From SB11 sp943370295 (GTDB taxonomy: Bacteria; Bacteroidota; Bacteroidia; UBA8524), in contig CALRQL020000019.1 of the NCBI GenBank assembly GCA_943370295.1, forward strand, positions 1 through 64,000: a DNA stretch of 64,000 bases, in the 5' to 3' direction. Below, one piece after another: positions 63,985 to 64,000 of this stretch (the stretch's first letter is position 1; each line of letters opens with the position of its first letter). The translations under genes and the position numbers were made by a program. The notes below the pieces were generated by a model. The model made no database searches, had not been told where the DNA came from, and saw nothing but the letters and a program-made list of their open reading frames with translations.

Positions 63985-64000
63985 TGTATCCAGTATCTGC

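Noticed and set aside
1..64000. tRNA, rRNA or conjugation genes
   Set aside because: Looked for by eye (T-loop GGTTCGAAT-like blocks, relaxase and VirB4/TraG motifs) and none found; a tRNA scan would settle it.

Overview
The window looks like a chromosomal segment of a member of the Bacteroidota. Evidence for this is: type IX secretion (T9SS) C-terminal sorting domains on two secreted proteins, lipoproteins and outer-membrane barrels of Bacteroidota style, promoters of the TTG-N20-TAnnTTTG type (clearest before guaB), a LeuRS with the Bacteroidota-type insert before KMSKS, and many intergenic palindromic repeats. I saw no rRNA or tRNA gene. I cannot name the genus.

Positions 1-29,400 are core chromosome: the end of a DMT transporter, yicC, guaB, lnt, rsmI, a GNAT protein, fabD, gyrB, rfbB, two FKBP prolyl isomerases, an nrnA-type DHH phosphoesterase, ndk, leuS, glycyl-tRNA synthetase, rpsT, an ABC-F ATPase and two more FKBPs. 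Gaps hold several repeat families. Two small nuclease genes (GIY-YIG at 14208 and DUF559 at 20105) sit inside their own repeat clusters. leuS carries an AT-rich stretch unlike its flanks.

Positions 29,409-62,486 look like one integrated element of about 33 kb. The 13-bp sequence CTGAAACAAGTTC stands at both ends. Joining the outer flanks rebuilds an intact copy of a palindrome that also occurs at 23.8-24.2 kb, so the element seems to have entered a chromosomal repeat. A tyrosine recombinase lies at the right end, and paired GTACAAC sites lie inside both ends. From left to right the element holds a degenerate GIY-YIG protein, a five-gene leftward operon of exported proteins with a structured leader, and a CRISPR array of 131 repeats by hand count (8.6 kb). 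A complete type I-B cas operon follows (cas6-cas8-cas7-cas5-cas3-cas4-cas1-cas2, leftward), then a RadC-like JAB protein and a block of island maintenance genes (winged helix, zinc ribbon, excisionase-like HTH, unknowns). A T9SS-sorted serine hydrolase and the integrase close the element. The cas genes feed the array directly: the leader lies between cas2 and the array, crRNAs are read leftward with the handle ATTGAAAT, and a degenerate last repeat and a terminator lie at the far left.

The least expected signal is a 16-bp inverted repeat, CAACAAC(AC/GT)GTTGTTG. I found ten copies with at most one mismatch, all inside the element and concentrated around the maintenance genes and the integrase. 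It behaves like a dedicated binding site of the element. The integrase appears to have lost its first catalytic arginine (Trp249), which may have fixed the element in place. Positions 62,498-64,000 return to core genes (GNAT, fumarylacetoacetase family).
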